From assembly GCA_036500765.1 (NCBI GenBank), contig DASYBM010000015.1, positions 186,001 to 250,000 of the forward strand: a DNA stretch of 64,000 nt, written 5' to 3'. Shown here in pieces: positions 46,357-53,624 of this stretch (its first letter is position 1; each line of letters opens with the position of its first letter). The notes beneath the pieces were generated by a model. The model searched no databases. It had not been told where the DNA came from and saw nothing but the letters and a program-made list of their open reading frames with translations. The position numbers and the translations under genes are program-made. The DNA comes from Candidatus Sulfotelmatobacter sp. Lineage in GTDB: Bacteria > Acidobacteriota > Terriglobia > Terriglobales > Acidobacteriaceae.

Positions 46357-47852
46357 GCAGAAAGCTTTCTTCGCGACTTTCGCGGCAACGATGCCAGCAC
46401 CGGTGAATTCAAGTATGTCAATACGTCGTCTGGCGTTCGGAAACCTGCATCCAGGTAATCGGAGGCAAAGGCCGCGCCTGTGCCCGCTGCACCAGCGGTA
46501 ACGAATCCGATCGCGAGCACCGCCCAGGCCGACCACACCGGCAACGCCGGGGCCACAGGATGCTCTACGATGGCCACGTTCACGATGCCCCGCTCATCGA
46601 GCGCATCGTTCATTCGCGCCTCTTCCTGCTTCTTCACATAAAGCAGATAGTTCTGCTGAGCGGCCTTCTCCGTGCTGAACAAATCCCCCTGGACGATGGC
46701 CGCCTCCCCCAGGCCCCGCGCCGCGGCCCGGTATTCGGCCTCCTGCTTCCTGGTCGCGGTCTGACGCGCGAGCAGGCCATACACCTGCACTTGCGCCTGT
46801 TGCAGTTCCGATTTCGCCCACTCGTAGTGCGCGTTCTTGTCGGTGGTTTCGTCGCGCAACGGCAAGGCATTCTCCGCAGCGATAGTCGCCTCCGCCTGCG
46901 CAATCTGGTGGTCAACTTCCTGCACCAGGCGGTGACTTGGCTCGAATTTGGTCAACAGTTGGGTGCGCTTCAACTGCAAATCCAACAAGCTCGCCTTTAG
47001 CGCTTTCAGTAACTCGGGGTTATCGGCGATGCGAACCTGCGTGGTCGTGCGCTCCGGCAACTTCGCTAGCAGATTTTCCAAATCCGCAACCCGCTGTTGC
47101 GTCTCGGCCAGATCGATGCCCGTCTGCCGGTAGTTCGCATCCACTTCGCTCAACTTTTGAAGCGCTAGATCGCGCTGTTCGGTGGCCTCCACGACTCCGT
47201 ACTGCGCGGCGAAATGCAGCAGCTTTTGTTGCGAATCCTCAAGCTGCCGGCGAGATTCCGCGGTCTGCTGCTCAAAAAAATTCTCCTGACCACTCGGGCG
47301 ATGCACTTCCATATGCTTTTCCAGATAAGCCGCGGCCACTGCTTGCAGTACCTTCGCCGCGAGCCGCGGATCGTCTGCCGCATAGCTGATTGCGATCAAG
47401 TTGGTCTTCTTCATCGGCTCCACTTTCAGCTTCCTGCCCAGTTGCCGCGCCGACCGTTCCACGCGCTCGGCTTGACCTTCGCCCGGCCTCAGAAAATACA
47501 GCCAGTCGTCCTTTCCCAACCCCGTCTCCAGGGCAACGCGCCGCAGCACTTCATCATCCCGCAACAACTCCACCTCGGAATTCAGCTCCTCTTCTGTGAC
47601 CGTCATCCGAGTCAGGTCCAGCGGAGCGTTCTCGCCTGTGCTCACCGGAGCATCGGCACGGCCTCTGCGCACCAGCACTTTCATGTTGGCCTGATATTTC
47701 ACGCCGGCAAACGCGTACACTACCGCGGCCACGAGCACTAATCCCCACGCCCAGACAAAAACTCTTCTCTGGCGGAACAGCACCATCGCCAGCTCACGCA
47801 TGGTTGGCGCTGCTGTCGCTTCTCGCTCGCGAGTTGAGTCTTGATCTGCCAT
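46353..47852 (-). CDS. Polysaccharide chain-length determinant (Wzz/GNVR type)
   Basis: 499-residue inner-membrane protein. An N-terminal transmembrane helix (VFVWAWGLVLVAAVVYAF) follows a Wzz domain start. A long periplasmic coiled coil spans about 190-410 (RRQLEDSQQKLLHFAAQYGV, KSELQQAQVQVYGLLARQTA), with a GNVR-like segment before the second helix (WSAWAVLAIGFVTAGAAGTG). No kinase domain is fused; the following gene supplies the partner. It controls chain length and links inner-membrane synthesis to Wza. Confidence 0.9.
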   Translation of the reverse strand: MADQDSTREREATAAPTMRELAMVLFRQRRVFVWAWGLVLVAAVVYAFAGVKYQANMKVLVRRGRADAPVSTGENAPLDLTRMTVTEEELNSEVELLRDDEVLRRVALETGLGKDDWLYFLRPGEGQAERVERSARQLGRKLKVEPMKKTNLIAISYAADDPRLAAKVLQAVAAAYLEKHMEVHRPSGQENFFEQQTAESRRQLEDSQQKLLHFAAQYGVVEATEQRDLALQKLSEVDANYRQTGIDLAETQQRVADLENLLAKLPERTTTQVRIADNPELLKALKASLLDLQLKRTQLLTKFEPSHRLVQEVDHQIAQAEATIAAENALPLRDETTDKNAHYEWAKSELQQAQVQVYGLLARQTATRKQEAEYRAAARGLGEAAIVQGDLFSTEKAAQQNYLLYVKKQEEARMNDALDERGIVNVAIVEHPVAPALPVWSAWAVLAIGFVTAGAAGTGAAFASDYLDAGFRTPDDVLTYLNSPVLASLPRKSRRKLSA

Positions 47853-47865
47853 GGGAGATGGTTTT

Positions 47866-48660
47866 CTAAAATTGCGTGGGACTGATGTACATATTCATAG
47901 ACGGCTTGGTGAGGTAGCGTGCGATTTTTGAGATCATGTTCTGCGGCACAAACACCATATCCCCGGCCCGCAAGTGCTCATCTTCTCTCAGGCTGGGTTG
48001 CTTCAGCATTTTTTTCAGATTGAGCAGCCGTGTTTCCACCAGCTCATCGTTGACCCGCCGGAACAGCACTACCTGCGAATGCTTCGCCTGTTGGGTCAGT
48101 CCTCCCGCCACTTCAACCGCTTCGGATACGGTCGTGTCCGAGCGCAGCTCATACTTGCCCGGCTTGCCTACTTCGCCCCCTACGATGAAATAAGGCCGCT
48201 CAAAATCCTTCAGGGCCGCGGCCACCTGGGGATCGTGCAAATATCCCCGATAAGCCTTCTGCACGGCCTCGCTAAATTGCTGCAGGTTGAGGCCCTGCAC
48301 TTCCACCATGCCCGCGTCTTTCAACATCACGTACCCATCCGGCTGCACGGTCAAGGTCTGGTTGAACTCCGGCGCGACGGTGAAACTAATATCCACTATG
48401 TCACTGGGTCGTAACCGGTAAAGCGGATGGCGCTCCCCTCCGAGTGTGGGGTTTCCCAGGCCATCCGCTTCTCCGGCTTTTGCGGCCGCTGTACTGCCGC
48501 CTCCCGCTCCAGCCCCGGTTAGGCTTGATCGGGAAGTCTCGTTATTACCGCCATTACCGCCCAGGTCCGTCCTCTCCACCTGCGCACACGCGGCCAAACC
48601 GCATCCGATCGCCAGCAGAGTGATTACGATGACTTGTGTGACTAGAAAATGCTGTTTCAT
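47866..48660 (-). CDS. Outer-membrane polysaccharide export lipoprotein (Wza-like)
   Basis: 264 residues. A lipobox LAAC lies at the end of the signal (about 20-25), followed by a Gly/Ser-rich linker, the Poly_export domain (YRLRPSDIVDISFTVAPEFN, LTVQPDGYVMLKDAGMVEVQ) and an SLBB-like domain (FIVGGEVGKPGKYELRSDTT). These proteins form the outer-membrane channel for capsule/EPS. It is the first gene of the locus; the chain-length gene starts 13 bp downstream. Confidence 0.93.
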   Translation of the reverse strand: MKQHFLVTQVIVITLLAIGCGLAACAQVERTDLGGNGGNNETSRSSLTGAGAGGGSTAAAKAGEADGLGNPTLGGERHPLYRLRPSDIVDISFTVAPEFNQTLTVQPDGYVMLKDAGMVEVQGLNLQQFSEAVQKAYRGYLHDPQVAAALKDFERPYFIVGGEVGKPGKYELRSDTTVSEAVEVAGGLTQQAKHSQVVLFRRVNDELVETRLLNLKKMLKQPSLREDEHLRAGDMVFVPQNMISKIARYLTKPSMNMYISPTQF

Positions 48661-48782
48661 GGCCCTCGTTCCGCTATCCTTGTTCCGTTATTCGGAGATG
48701 AGCTTCACCAGGCAGGCGTGACGCTCTCTACTCTGCGCACGTTAGGCTCACTGCGAAGTCCGGGCAAGACATGGGAAGTGGT

Positions 48783-48936
48783 GTCTACGAAAGTAGACTG
48801 TGTTCCTTTTTCAGGAAAACGCACGACAGAGCAAAGGTGCTACGAAAATCAGGCGCTTACGGGTGAACGGGGCCGGATCGCAGCTCCGAAAAGGGCGGGC
48901 AGGCATCTCCGTTGGGAGTACCCACGAAAGTAGACT
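48783..48936. promoter_or_regulatory. Direct repeat ACGAAAGTAGACT upstream of the EPS locus
   Basis: ACGAAAGTAGACT occurs at 48787-48799 and 48924-48936 on the plus strand. The first copy is part of a GTCTAC-GAAA-GTAGAC hairpin (48783-48798). Both lie in the 662-bp gap between wza and the divergent LuxR-type gene. They could be regulator-binding sites or a small transcript; no gene is seen in the gap. Confidence 0.35.
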
Positions 48937-49236
48937 TGCATGTTTGCCAAGTCACAAGAATAGGCGGCCAATTTTGCATCAACCGCCTCAGCCGAAGTTG
49001 ACCTTCTGAATTCAATCCACCGGAACAACAGTATCCACGCGGTTTTTATCGATTCCAGGAAAGGCTCCGCGCCGTCGTTCGGTTCTGGCCCTTCCACAGC
49101 GCAAGCCTGTGTTCCTCAGATTCCCGCCAACCCAAAATCCTGATTCCCATTTTGAACGCCGTATGCGGATTTTGTGACGAGTTTCCTTGTGAACCTAACT
49201 TCCTGTCCCTACAATCGCCGCATCGCTTCTCTTTCG

Positions 49237-49294
49237 CTTCTTGGAATCGGCAGTTCTTGGAATCAGCAGTTCTTGGAATCGGCAGTTCTTGGGG
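49237..49294. repeat. 16-bp tandem repeats in front of the LuxR-type gene
   Basis: About three and a half copies of CGGCAGTTCTTGGAAT, ending 28 bp before the ATG of the regulator. The unit includes TTCTTGGAA, close to a palindrome. The spacing near 1.5 helical turns is unusual for a cooperative operator, so it could also be slippage-generated. Confidence 0.6.
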
Positions 49295-49322
49295 ACCTCT
49301 AGTTTTCGGGAGACCTGCTTTG

Positions 49323-50054
49323 ATGTGTCCTTCGTCCGCCGCACCGACGTCGATTGCCATTGGTGTCCTCATCGCGGACTCCAATCGAATGCAGGCGCAG
49401 TTGCTCACCAGCGCGCTGCGCCGCCGTCCGGAGTTTCACATCACGACCTGTCCCATGGACAGTCTTGCGATTCTCCAGGCCATTACACAGAAGCCTCCCC
49501 GGATCGCAGTTTTGTCGGTGAGCCAGCCCGCCGATGTCGCCGAAACCGTGGTCACGCTGCGCCGCTTTCATCTCTCGCATCCGGAAATTCCCAAGGTTCT
49601 GCTGGTCGATAGTTGCGACCGCGAACTGGTGGTAAGTGCGTTTCGCTCCGGGGCCCGCGGCATCTTTCCCATCACCGACGCCAACCTGCGTCTGCTCTGC
49701 AAGTGCCTGCTCCGCGTAGCCTCTGGCCAAATCTGGGCCAACACCGAACAGCTCAACTACCTCATGGACCTGATCTCCGAGGTGCCCTCCTTGCGCGTGC
49801 TCAACTCGAGTGGAAATAATCTGCTCACGCCCCGCGAGGAACAGGTGGTCGCCCTCGTCGCCGAGGGCATGGGCAATCGCGAGGTGGCTCGTGAACTCAG
49901 CCTTAGTGAACATACCGTTAAGAAATACCTCTACCGCATCTTCGAAAAGCTCGGCGTCTCGACTCGCGTCGAACTCGTGCTTTATGCCGTCAACAATGGC
50001 GATCCCCGGCCCGCCGAGTGGTTAGCCGGGGCCTCCCGCGTTCCCGACGCCTAG
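49323..50054 (+). CDS. LuxR/NarL-type response regulator
   Basis: 243 residues from ATG 49323. A receiver-like domain (about 14-130: IAIGVLIADSNRMQAQLLTS) is followed by a LuxR helix-turn-helix (LTPREEQVVALVAEGMGNRE, LSLSEHTVKKYLYRIFEKLG). The receiver has an Asp-Ser at the acidic pocket but no clear phospho-acceptor Asp at the usual third strand (it reads PRIAVLSVSQP), so phosphorylation may not be the input. Divergent from the EPS locus and probably its regulator. Confidence 0.85.
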   Translation: MCPSSAAPTSIAIGVLIADSNRMQAQLLTSALRRRPEFHITTCPMDSLAILQAITQKPPRIAVLSVSQPADVAETVVTLRRFHLSHPEIPKVLLVDSCDRELVVSAFRSGARGIFPITDANLRLLCKCLLRVASGQIWANTEQLNYLMDLISEVPSLRVLNSSGNNLLTPREEQVVALVAEGMGNREVARELSLSEHTVKKYLYRIFEKLGVSTRVELVLYAVNNGDPRPAEWLAGASRVPDA

Positions 50055-50123
50055 AAAAGGCGCGAACCCCTTCTCGATTTGAAACCCGGACTGGCGACCT
50101 GTATAACTTGGGGACAGAACTCC

Positions 50124-50525
50124 TTGTCCGACGCCGCTTCTAACCCGCCCCCAGGCCCCAAATCGCGCCGCGGCAGCATTATTGCCGCCGGACTCCTGTT
50201 GCTCGCCCTGGCTTTGGTCGTGATCTACACCACCCGCTCCGCTTTCTACAGCCCGCTCGCCCTCGTAGTCGTTGCGGCCATCGGACTCGCGGCTCTTTTA
50301 TTGCAATTGCGGCTGCGCAAAAATGGGAGCGCCCCGGTTGGTAGAGAAGTGCAGGCGCCGCTGTGGCTCAACGTAGTGGGACTCGTCTTTGCGGTTAGTG
50401 CTTTGGCAGCGGACTTCCTCCACCTCAGCGCCCGCTTCATGCTGGTCGCCACACTCGGAGCCGTGGTCTGCTTTGCCATCAGCGGCATGGCAGTCTTGCG
50501 CGCCCTGCGCAAGCTGAAGAACTGA
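50124..50525 (+). CDS. Small four-helix membrane protein
   Basis: 133 residues from TTG 50124, with GGGGA about 9 nt upstream; an in-frame TTG at 50079 is a poorer choice. Four hydrophobic helices can be seen: GSIIAAGLLLLALALVVIY, SPLALVVVAAIGLAALLL, LWLNVVGLVFAVSALAADFL and FMLVATLGAVVCFAISGMAV. It follows the LuxR-type gene by about 70 bp on the same strand. Family unknown. Confidence 0.6.
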   Translation: MSDAASNPPPGPKSRRGSIIAAGLLLLALALVVIYTTRSAFYSPLALVVVAAIGLAALLLQLRLRKNGSAPVGREVQAPLWLNVVGLVFAVSALAADFLHLSARFMLVATLGAVVCFAISGMAVLRALRKLKN

Positions 50526-50625
50526 ACTGCGGCTTCCGGCTTCCGCAAAATCGCGACTTCCGGCGATTCCGCAACACTGCAATCCGAGCGCTCTGTGATT
50601 TTCCGGAAGCCGAGGGCCGGAAGCC

Positions 50626-51576
50626 CTACCGCTTAAACTCCACCGCCATGGTCGTCTCTACCACCGCCGGTTCCCCGTTCACGCGATAAGGCTCAAACTT
50701 CCACCAGCGCAGCGCGTCGATGGCCGCTGCGGCCAGCACTTGTGGACCATTCAATGCGCGTACCTTCAGCACTGAGCCATCGCGTCCTACGATAACGTCG
50801 AGCGCGACAATTCCCTCTAGGTTTTCTTTTCGCGCCTCCGCCGGATACGTGGGCTCGACCCGATGGATCAGCAACTTCTCCATCACCTCGGTGGAAATCT
50901 GCGTCGGAACCTTCTCTGCAGTCACAATCTCCGGGTTCTTTAACCCCGATTCCAGCTCCTCCCATCCGCGGTTCCATCTCCACCAGAGCACGCCGGACAC
51001 AATCGCCGCGAGGATTAGGAAGACCAGAAAAATGGCCGTGGCCGGGACGGGTCGCTTCTTTCTCGGCTTCTGCGGCGCTGCCCCGATCGATCTCGGCTCG
51101 CTGGAAGGGCCGATTGAGGTTGGCCCGATTGAAGCTGAGCTCGCTGAGATCAGCCCACTAGCGCCGCCAGCATCTCCGCTCGTATTCGCCATTGCAGGAA
51201 CCACACCTGCATTGGCATCGGTCTCTGCCTTCGCTTCTTTCGCCCAATCCCGAATCGTTCCACGCTGCTCGGCCGACAGCCCGACGAATTCCAGCCCGCA
51301 GCGCAACCGGTCCTGATAGCGCACCAGGGCCCGGGTACGCAGCGAATCCGCCGTCCGCGGCAGCCGCACTTCAATCCCCACCGTCTCGCCCGTAATCAGT
51401 TCCCCTGCCAGCACTGCCGCAATCCCGCGCTCGCACACATTCACCGAGCGCCCCGGCACAGTGTCCGGAATTCCCGAGCGCAGCACAGTCACATCCAAAG
51501 GCGCTTGCAACTGGAAGCGCGGCACCCGCCTCCGCGAGGTCCCACTCCACCGTCGAACTTGTGCTCCAGTTGCCAT
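50626..51576 (-). CDS. PilZ-TonB fusion protein
   Basis: 316 residues. The N-terminal PilZ domain (about 14-110) has the cyclic-di-GMP motif RRRVPRF and the second motif as SVNVCERGIA, where the usual Ser of (D/N)xSxxG is Cys. A transmembrane helix (AIFLVFLILAAIVSGVLWWR, about 180-200) leads to a TonB C-terminal domain (VEPTYPAEARKENLEGIVAL, ALRWWKFEPYRVNGEPAVVE). TonB proteins pass energy to outer-membrane receptors, so here the cytoplasmic end may sense cyclic di-GMP. No ExbBD or receptor genes are adjacent. Confidence 0.85.
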   Translation of the reverse strand: MATGAQVRRWSGTSRRRVPRFQLQAPLDVTVLRSGIPDTVPGRSVNVCERGIAAVLAGELITGETVGIEVRLPRTADSLRTRALVRYQDRLRCGLEFVGLSAEQRGTIRDWAKEAKAETDANAGVVPAMANTSGDAGGASGLISASSASIGPTSIGPSSEPRSIGAAPQKPRKKRPVPATAIFLVFLILAAIVSGVLWWRWNRGWEELESGLKNPEIVTAEKVPTQISTEVMEKLLIHRVEPTYPAEARKENLEGIVALDVIVGRDGSVLKVRALNGPQVLAAAAIDALRWWKFEPYRVNGEPAVVETTMAVEFKR

Positions 51577-51674
51577 TCCACTCCGTTGGAATTGTTGATT
51601 GATAACTCTTGACTATTAATTGAAAATCGCAGCAAATATGAGTTGGGCTTTCGATCGACAATCAAGAATCAACA

Positions 51675-52355
51675 CTAGCTTCTTTTCAACTCCACAATCT
51701 CACTCCCGTGAGCAATTAGCACGACGCTGGCCATCCCGATAAACAGCCCATGCTCGACCACGCCCGGCATGCCGCTCAACTCTCGCGCCAGTCCATCCGC
51801 ATCCCGAATCTTCCCGAATCTGCAATCCAGAATGTGGTTCTTCTCATCGGTCACAAAGGGTTTCCCGTCCGTATTCTTCCTCACCGAAACTTCCGCTCCT
51901 AATGCACCAATCCGCTTCGCCACCAGCGCCTGCGCGAACCGGATTACCTCCACCGGCAGCGGAAACGCTCCCAGCATCGGCACCTGCTTCGACGCATCCG
52001 CCACAACCACCAACTGTTTCGTCGCCGACGCTACAACCTTTTCCCGCAACATCGCCCCGCCGCCGCCTTTAATCAGCCGCAGCTTCGGATCAACCTCATC
52101 CGCGCCATCGACCGTGACGTCGATCTCCTGGCACTCGTCCAGCGTCGTCAGCGGAATCCTCAAACTCTCCGCCAGTTCCTTCGACCGCACCGAAGTCGGA
52201 ATCCCGCGAATCCGCATCCCCTCTTTCACCTGCTCCGCCAGCAGCTTGATAAAAAATGCCGCAGTCGATCCCGTACCGAGCCCGACAACTTGCCCCTCTT
52301 TCACAAACCGCAAACTCGCCCTCGCCGCCGCCTCTTTTTCCAGATCGTTCGCCAT
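51675..52355 (-). CDS. rpiA: Ribose-5-phosphate isomerase A
   Basis: Interconverts ribose-5-phosphate and ribulose-5-phosphate. 226 residues from ATG 52355 (MANDLEKEAAARASLRFVKE); the longer ORF to 52439 would translate a palindrome. Conserved motifs are VVGLGTGSTAAFFIKLLAEQ, then VDVTVDGADEVDPKLRLIKG, GGGAMLREKVVASA and MPGVVEHGLFIGMA. Ribulose-5-phosphate is also the substrate of KdsD in this window. Confidence 0.96.
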   Translation of the reverse strand: MANDLEKEAAARASLRFVKEGQVVGLGTGSTAAFFIKLLAEQVKEGMRIRGIPTSVRSKELAESLRIPLTTLDECQEIDVTVDGADEVDPKLRLIKGGGGAMLREKVVASATKQLVVVADASKQVPMLGAFPLPVEVIRFAQALVAKRIGALGAEVSVRKNTDGKPFVTDEKNHILDCRFGKIRDADGLARELSGMPGVVEHGLFIGMASVVLIAHGSEIVELKRS

Positions 52356-52371
52356 AAGGTCTTGTCCGTGG

Positions 52372-52412
52372 GGACGGGCGCATTCGCCCGTCCAGGCCGA
52401 GCGAAGCTCGGC
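52372..52412. repeat. Bipartite palindrome in the rpiA leader
   Basis: GGACGGGCG-CATT-CGCCCGTCC (52372-52393) followed by GCCGAGC-GAA-GCTCGGC (52396-52412). It is identical in its first hairpin to the copy ahead of proS (26175) and ends about 16 bp upstream of the rpiA start codon, so it will be transcribed into the leader. Confidence 0.8.
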
Positions 52413-52464
52413 GGTCTCGAGGGTGCATGCAGGGCTCAAACGCCTGGCCTGACGCGCCGTTCTG

Positions 52465-52857
52465 CTACCCCAAAATCTTCTCCGTATAAATCAAATACCC
52501 CGCCAGCGCCAGCCCAAACACCACCGTCAACAGCGTGATGAAGTCCAGCACAAACCCCGCTGGCTCGAACTTCATCGCCTCCAACTGCATTCGCGTTTTG
52601 CGATACCGCGCCAGCCCCGCCACCACCAGCGCCACTCCCGCGACAATCGTCCCTGCTCCCATCCAAACCGAAAGCCCCGCCGTCTTGATCGGATGACCCT
52701 GCAAGGCGGTCAACTGCCGCATCGCCAGCGAGAATCGTCCAATGGCGAATCCGAACACCACGATCGCCGCCCCGGTCCGCACCCACGCCAGAAACGTCCG
52801 CTCATTGGCCAAATGGTCGCGCGCTCGATTCGGATTTGGAGTTGAGTTCTCGATCAC
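52465..52857 (-). CDS. DUF202/YidH-family membrane protein
   Basis: 130 residues with the family pattern: ANERTFLAWVRTGAAIVVFG at the N-terminus, a middle helix (AGTIVAGVALVVAGLARYRK) and a final helix (LDFITLLTVVFGLALAGYLI). Three transmembrane segments. The biochemical role of the family is poorly known. It is the gene upstream of rpiA on the same strand, with a palindrome between them. Confidence 0.88.
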   Translation of the reverse strand: MIENSTPNPNRARDHLANERTFLAWVRTGAAIVVFGFAIGRFSLAMRQLTALQGHPIKTAGLSVWMGAGTIVAGVALVVAGLARYRKTRMQLEAMKFEPAGFVLDFITLLTVVFGLALAGYLIYTEKILG

Positions 52858-52894
52858 ACTGTTCTCGGTCCCACTCAGAAATCTCTACATCTCC

Positions 52895-52957
52895 TGTCAT
52901 TTCGAGCGTAGCAAAATGGCGCGTAAAGACGCGCCATTTTGCGAAGTCGAGAAACCT
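52895..52957. repeat. TGTCATTTCGAGCG repeat with a 13-bp hairpin
   Basis: GCAAAATGGCGCG (52911-52923) and CGCGCCATTTTGC (52930-52942) form a perfect stem, flanked by TGTCATTTCGAGCGTA and GAAGTCGAGAAACC. The layout (TCAT-xx-GAGCG, hairpin, GCGAAG) resembles 484-530. It lies between the DUF302 and DUF202 genes. Confidence 0.65.
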
Positions 52958-53032
52958 GTTTCTTTCTGCTCTCGAACCGTAATCGCAGCTCGCGAATATA
53001 CGACGAATGCATCCAGGGCCACACGCTCCGCA

Positions 53033-53422
53033 TTATTCCACAGCTTTCGCAATCGAAACGCTGGCACCCGCGAGATTTTTGATCAACTCCTCAGGCACGC
53101 CATGCCTCTCCTTCAGATACTCCGGACTGTTGTATGTCACCGAGACTTTACCAGCGCCGTCCTCCGCCACCAGCGCCTTCAGCGGCAAATCAATCGCCAG
53201 GCTCGGAGCGGCCACCATCAGCGGAGTTCCACCCTTCGGACTCCCGAAGATCACCACTTTCGTCGGAAGCATAGTCAATCCGACCTTCTCGGCTTCGCCA
53301 TTGTGATCGATCACAGCAAACACCTGCATCCCCTTTTCCGCAAACGCCGCTTGCAACCGCCGCACAGTCTCGTCCACCGAATAACGGCTTGCAACCCGAA
53401 CCAACCCGTTCGCCTGCCCCAT
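53033..53422 (-). CDS. DUF302-family protein
   Basis: 129 residues from ATG 53422 (MGQANGLVRVASRYSVDETV). The DUF302 core is GMQVFAVIDHNGEAEKVGLT, then PTKVVIFGSPKGGTPLMVAA and LDLPLKALVAEDG-like. The fold is known but the role is not. The long ORF N-terminus up to 53623 runs antisense to the next gene's start and is not used. It is convergent with nothing and divergent from the TMTC-like gene. Confidence 0.85.
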   Translation of the reverse strand: MGQANGLVRVASRYSVDETVRRLQAAFAEKGMQVFAVIDHNGEAEKVGLTMLPTKVVIFGSPKGGTPLMVAAPSLAIDLPLKALVAEDGAGKVSVTYNSPEYLKERHGVPEELIKNLAGASVSIAKAVE

Positions 53423-53624
53423 CTGCTCTTCCTTTTGAACCACGATTCGCAACGCCAGGGATCGGTCGATTGTAATGAAAAGCGAGCGAATCGTTCCAGG
53501 AATTGCTGCAATCGACGTTGGCCCCCCGCTTCTTCCTAATTTTGATCCGACTGTTCGATTGGATTGCCCTGCTCTTACAATGGGTTCACCCGGCATTGCA
53601 TTCACCCAGCATGTGTTGACCAAG

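Noticed and set aside
49237..49294. Possible CRISPR array
   Set aside because: Units are directly adjacent with no spacers, too short and no cas genes nearby.
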